NCBI GenBank assembly: GCA_001584585.1
Contig: LSYV01000019.1
Span: 457,008 to 477,656 of the forward strand
DNA length: 20,649 nt
From: Gonium pectorale
Lineage: Eukaryota; Chlorophyta; Chlorophyceae; Chlamydomonadales; Volvocaceae
Reading direction: 5' to 3'
How positions within the stretch are numbered: position 1 is the first letter of the stretch; each line of letters starts with the position of its first letter. A program made the position numbers and the translations under genes. This document shows, in pieces, positions 18,661-20,649 of the stretch. The notes beneath the pieces were generated by a model. That model did not search any database and was not told the DNA's origin. It worked only from the letters and a program-made list of their open reading frames with translations.

Positions 18661-19366
18661 TGGTTCAGAAGGTTGCCACGCCCCAATGAACACCCTCCAT
18701 TGGAGTGACGACCCCGGGCGCGCATTCGGCAACGTTCTGCACCACCTACCGCTTGCAGCACAGGCTGGCAGGATCGATGTCTATGCCAGGTGCTCGGGCC
18801 TCATCCCTCCAACCCAGGCACGCATCCCACTTGCCCAAGCAGCTCACAATCATTCTGCATCACAAGCTCCACTCCCTTGCTTCCCCACCGCCACCATCCG
18901 CACCTCTAAAAGGCTCAACGGCCGCGGCATCACGGATGCCGGTGTCCAACACCCCTCACCCCCTGGCGCCACGACACGCTCGCGGTTCTGCCTCCCTCCG
19001 GGTGGCCCTCCCCGGTGCGAGGGAAATGCACCAAATCGCCTCCCCTCACTCATTCACTCACTCACTCAAACATGCGCAGCGTACGGCTCCAATTATAGGG
19101 AGTCTGAGTTCGGCCTCGAGATCGCGAACGCACTCGCCGCGCTCCTCTACCGGTTACCACCACGACCACCGATCAGCCGCAGCGCCGGCAGCAGATCCCG
19201 CACGCTGCGGGTCAGCTGCCCCCCCTGGAGCGCGCGTGTGCGCGCGGCGCAGCGCACGGCCCGTCCCCTCCACAGCGGCGCCCACCGGTCGGAGGGGCGC
19301 CACCAAACCGCATTGGGGGTTCCTGCACTGCTCGCCCAGCGCCCCCCCCTTGGCCACGGCACATGG
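18661..19366. other. Convergent intergenic region, no gene seen
   Basis: The stretch between the possible MYND transcript end and the RFT1 stop presumably contains the RFT1 3' UTR on the minus strand. No minus-strand TGTAA (TTACA on the plus strand) was found, so its end is not placed. A CACT-type microsatellite lies at 19046-19067. Overlapping ORFs on both strands lack recognisable domains. Confidence 0.5.
19046..19067 (+). repeat. CACT-type tetranucleotide repeat
   Basis: About five imperfect TCAC/CTCA units in the convergent intergenic region, probably within the RFT1 3' UTR on the opposite strand. Confidence 0.7.
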
Positions 19367-20649
19367 CTAGTCCAGCTTGTCGTCTTTGCCGAGCGCGCCT
19401 TCAGCTCCCCGCGGCTCCTGCTGTTGCTGCTGCGGCCGGCCCCGGCGGCGCCGCATGTCCATGACTTGCCGGAGCGCCGCGCGCTCCGTGCGCGCCAGTA
19501 CGGCAGCCAGCGCCGCCAGGAGTACGGCACCGACCGCCACGTGGGCGGCGGCGCGGCGCAGGAACACGCGCTGCGGCGTGGAGCCGTCGGTGCGCGGCGC
19601 CGCCAGCAGCGCGCGCTGCGAGGCGGCAGCGGCGGCGCCGGCGGCGGCGAAGGCGGCGAGGCTGGCGGGCGCGGGCAGCAGGTCGCGCACGAGGGAGAAG
19701 GAGGGCAGCGGCCGGAAGAAGCCCCGGATGCACCTGCGTGTTGAATGCATTGAAACGGCCCGGCGACAAATGAAACGAGCAAGCAAGAAGTGAGTGCCCC
19801 TTGCAAGCAGCTCATACAATCCCAATACTTATGCACATGTGTGTTGTGTGTGCGTGTGTGTGTGTGTTCTTTATGATCTAAAAGATCTATGCGTGACAAT
19901 GTGAGATAGGCAGGCATGCAGACAAACATCGTCTGAGTGTGTGCGAGAGAGTTAGAGCGAGAGAGTGTCACGAGGGCAGGGCACGAGGCGCGCCGGGCTG
20001 GCGCAAGGGGAAGGCGGAGTGGGCAGGGTGGCGGTGCGTTGACGGCATTACCATCAGTGCAGCATACAGTACGAACAGCGTGCGGCACACGACGCTTGGG
20101 CTGTGCTGGCTCACCAGGCCGAGTAGGCGATGCGCAGCACCATGTTGGCGCCGTCCGCCGCCACCAGCCCCAGCGCGCCGTGCCGCCCCACCAGCGCCAC
20201 ACACGCCGCCAGGTGGGCGCCGCTGAAGGCCAGCAGCGCGGCGTTGGAGTGGCGCAGGCCGCGGGCGTCCAGCACCGCGTGCACGAACGCCTCACCGATG
20301 CCTGCGTGGGGCAGGGCGAGCCGCGCAGGAGGCGTTGCCCGTGGTGGTCGGGGGGCGGTGGAAGGGCTGGGTGAGGTCAGTTGGGCCGCGTTCTGGCTGC
20401 CGGCCAGCTGAAAGCAAAGTCGTCACCAGGCGCCTTTTGCAACGCGCCAACTGTCCTCAACCGCCTAACCACCGCTCACCGTTGAGTGCCAGCAACAGCA
20501 CGTATACGCTGTATGCCGCAAGTACGGCAGGCGCCTCCGTCTCACTCCACCGTACGCCGTACACGCCGCGCAGCAGCGTGTACGAGTACGACGGTCCGAA
20601 GGCGGCCGCCGTCAGGCCCAGCAGGCTTACGGCCTTGACCATGGGCGCC
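19367..20649 (-). CDS. RFT1: RFT1 family protein, C-terminal three exons (5' end beyond the window)
   Basis: RFT1 is an ER multispanning protein of the MOP/MATE-like superfamily needed for N-glycosylation; it was proposed to move Man5GlcNAc2-PP-dolichol to the lumenal leaflet, though that direct role is disputed. Exons on the minus strand: 20649..20480 (partial), 20301..20115, 19733..19367 (stop TAG). Introns are 178 bp and 381 bp with GTGAGC donors and CACGCAG acceptors, and both junctions restore frame (Gly in ALNGIGEAF, Trp in AYSAWCIRGFF). About 240 residues are visible. Diagnostic stretches recalled from the family are GLTAAAFGPSYSYTLLRGVYG, YSVYVLLLALNGIGEAFVHA, DGANMVLRIAYSAWCIR and the hydrophobic helix AAAHVAVGAVLLAALAAVLA. 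Several Ala/Leu-rich membrane segments are evident. The C-terminus has an unusual RRRRGRPQQQQQ tail before the end KDDKLD. The family assignment is strong. Confidence 0.9.
19839..19868. repeat. GT dinucleotide-rich repeat in an RFT1 intron
   Basis: An imperfect GT run, interrupted by TT and GC, lies inside the 381-bp intron (19734-20114) of RFT1. On the transcribed minus strand it is CA-rich. Confidence 0.85.

Noticed and set aside
18421..18708. 95-codon plus-strand ORF (VSLFGGQPSVKLLGVHF ...)
   Set aside because: It has no ATG start, its codon use is unlike neighbouring exons, and it overlaps the likely 3' end of the MYND transcript. It is somewhat protein-like, so a relic is possible, but I cannot support a gene.

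Overview
This looks like nuclear DNA of a Chlamydomonas-type volvocine green alga. It is very GC-rich, its genes are cut into short exons by introns of roughly 150-800 bp with strong GTGAGT-like donors and CAG acceptors, its exons favour G/C third positions, and its introns carry GC-rich satellites (a GCCCT pentamer, a GCCCCTACCACCCC 14-mer). A MYND zinc-finger protein with an alanine/glycine-rich body is also typical of such genomes. The species is inferred, not proven, and no bacterial, organellar or phage features were seen.

Layout. (1) 1-1631, minus strand: the 5' part of an unrecognised gene, with a 185-codon first exon and a second exon running off the left edge. (2) 1632-4048: a gene-free divergent intergenic region with small repeats and a candidate TATA element for each flanking gene. 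(3) 4049-10852, plus strand: a complete 12-exon aldo/keto reductase gene that reconstructs in frame to 537 aa. Its long N-terminal extension looks like a bipartite, thylakoid-lumen-type targeting sequence. One of its 11 introns is GC-AG, and the usual catalytic His is replaced by Gln. (4) 10853-13376: non-coding or degenerate sequence with a 120-bp imperfect tandem duplication, a GGA microsatellite, a dispersed repeat, a 239-bp hAT-like MITE, and a lower-GC tract with an unusual 291-codon ORF. (5) 13377-16722, plus strand: a two-exon MYND-finger protein gene of about 1012 aa whose reading frame is broken at an A10 run. (6) 16723-18660: a probable long 3' UTR containing a second copy of the dispersed repeat and ending near a TGTAA signal. 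(7) 19367-20649, minus strand: the last three exons of RFT1, an ER multispanning protein of N-glycosylation, whose 5' end lies beyond the right edge.

The four genes show no common pathway. Genes 1 and 3 are divergent, and the MYND gene and RFT1 are convergent. I found no wholly new multi-gene system. The most notable points are the predicted lumenal AKR with a changed active site, the homopolymer frameshift in the MYND gene, and the MITE with target-site duplications.
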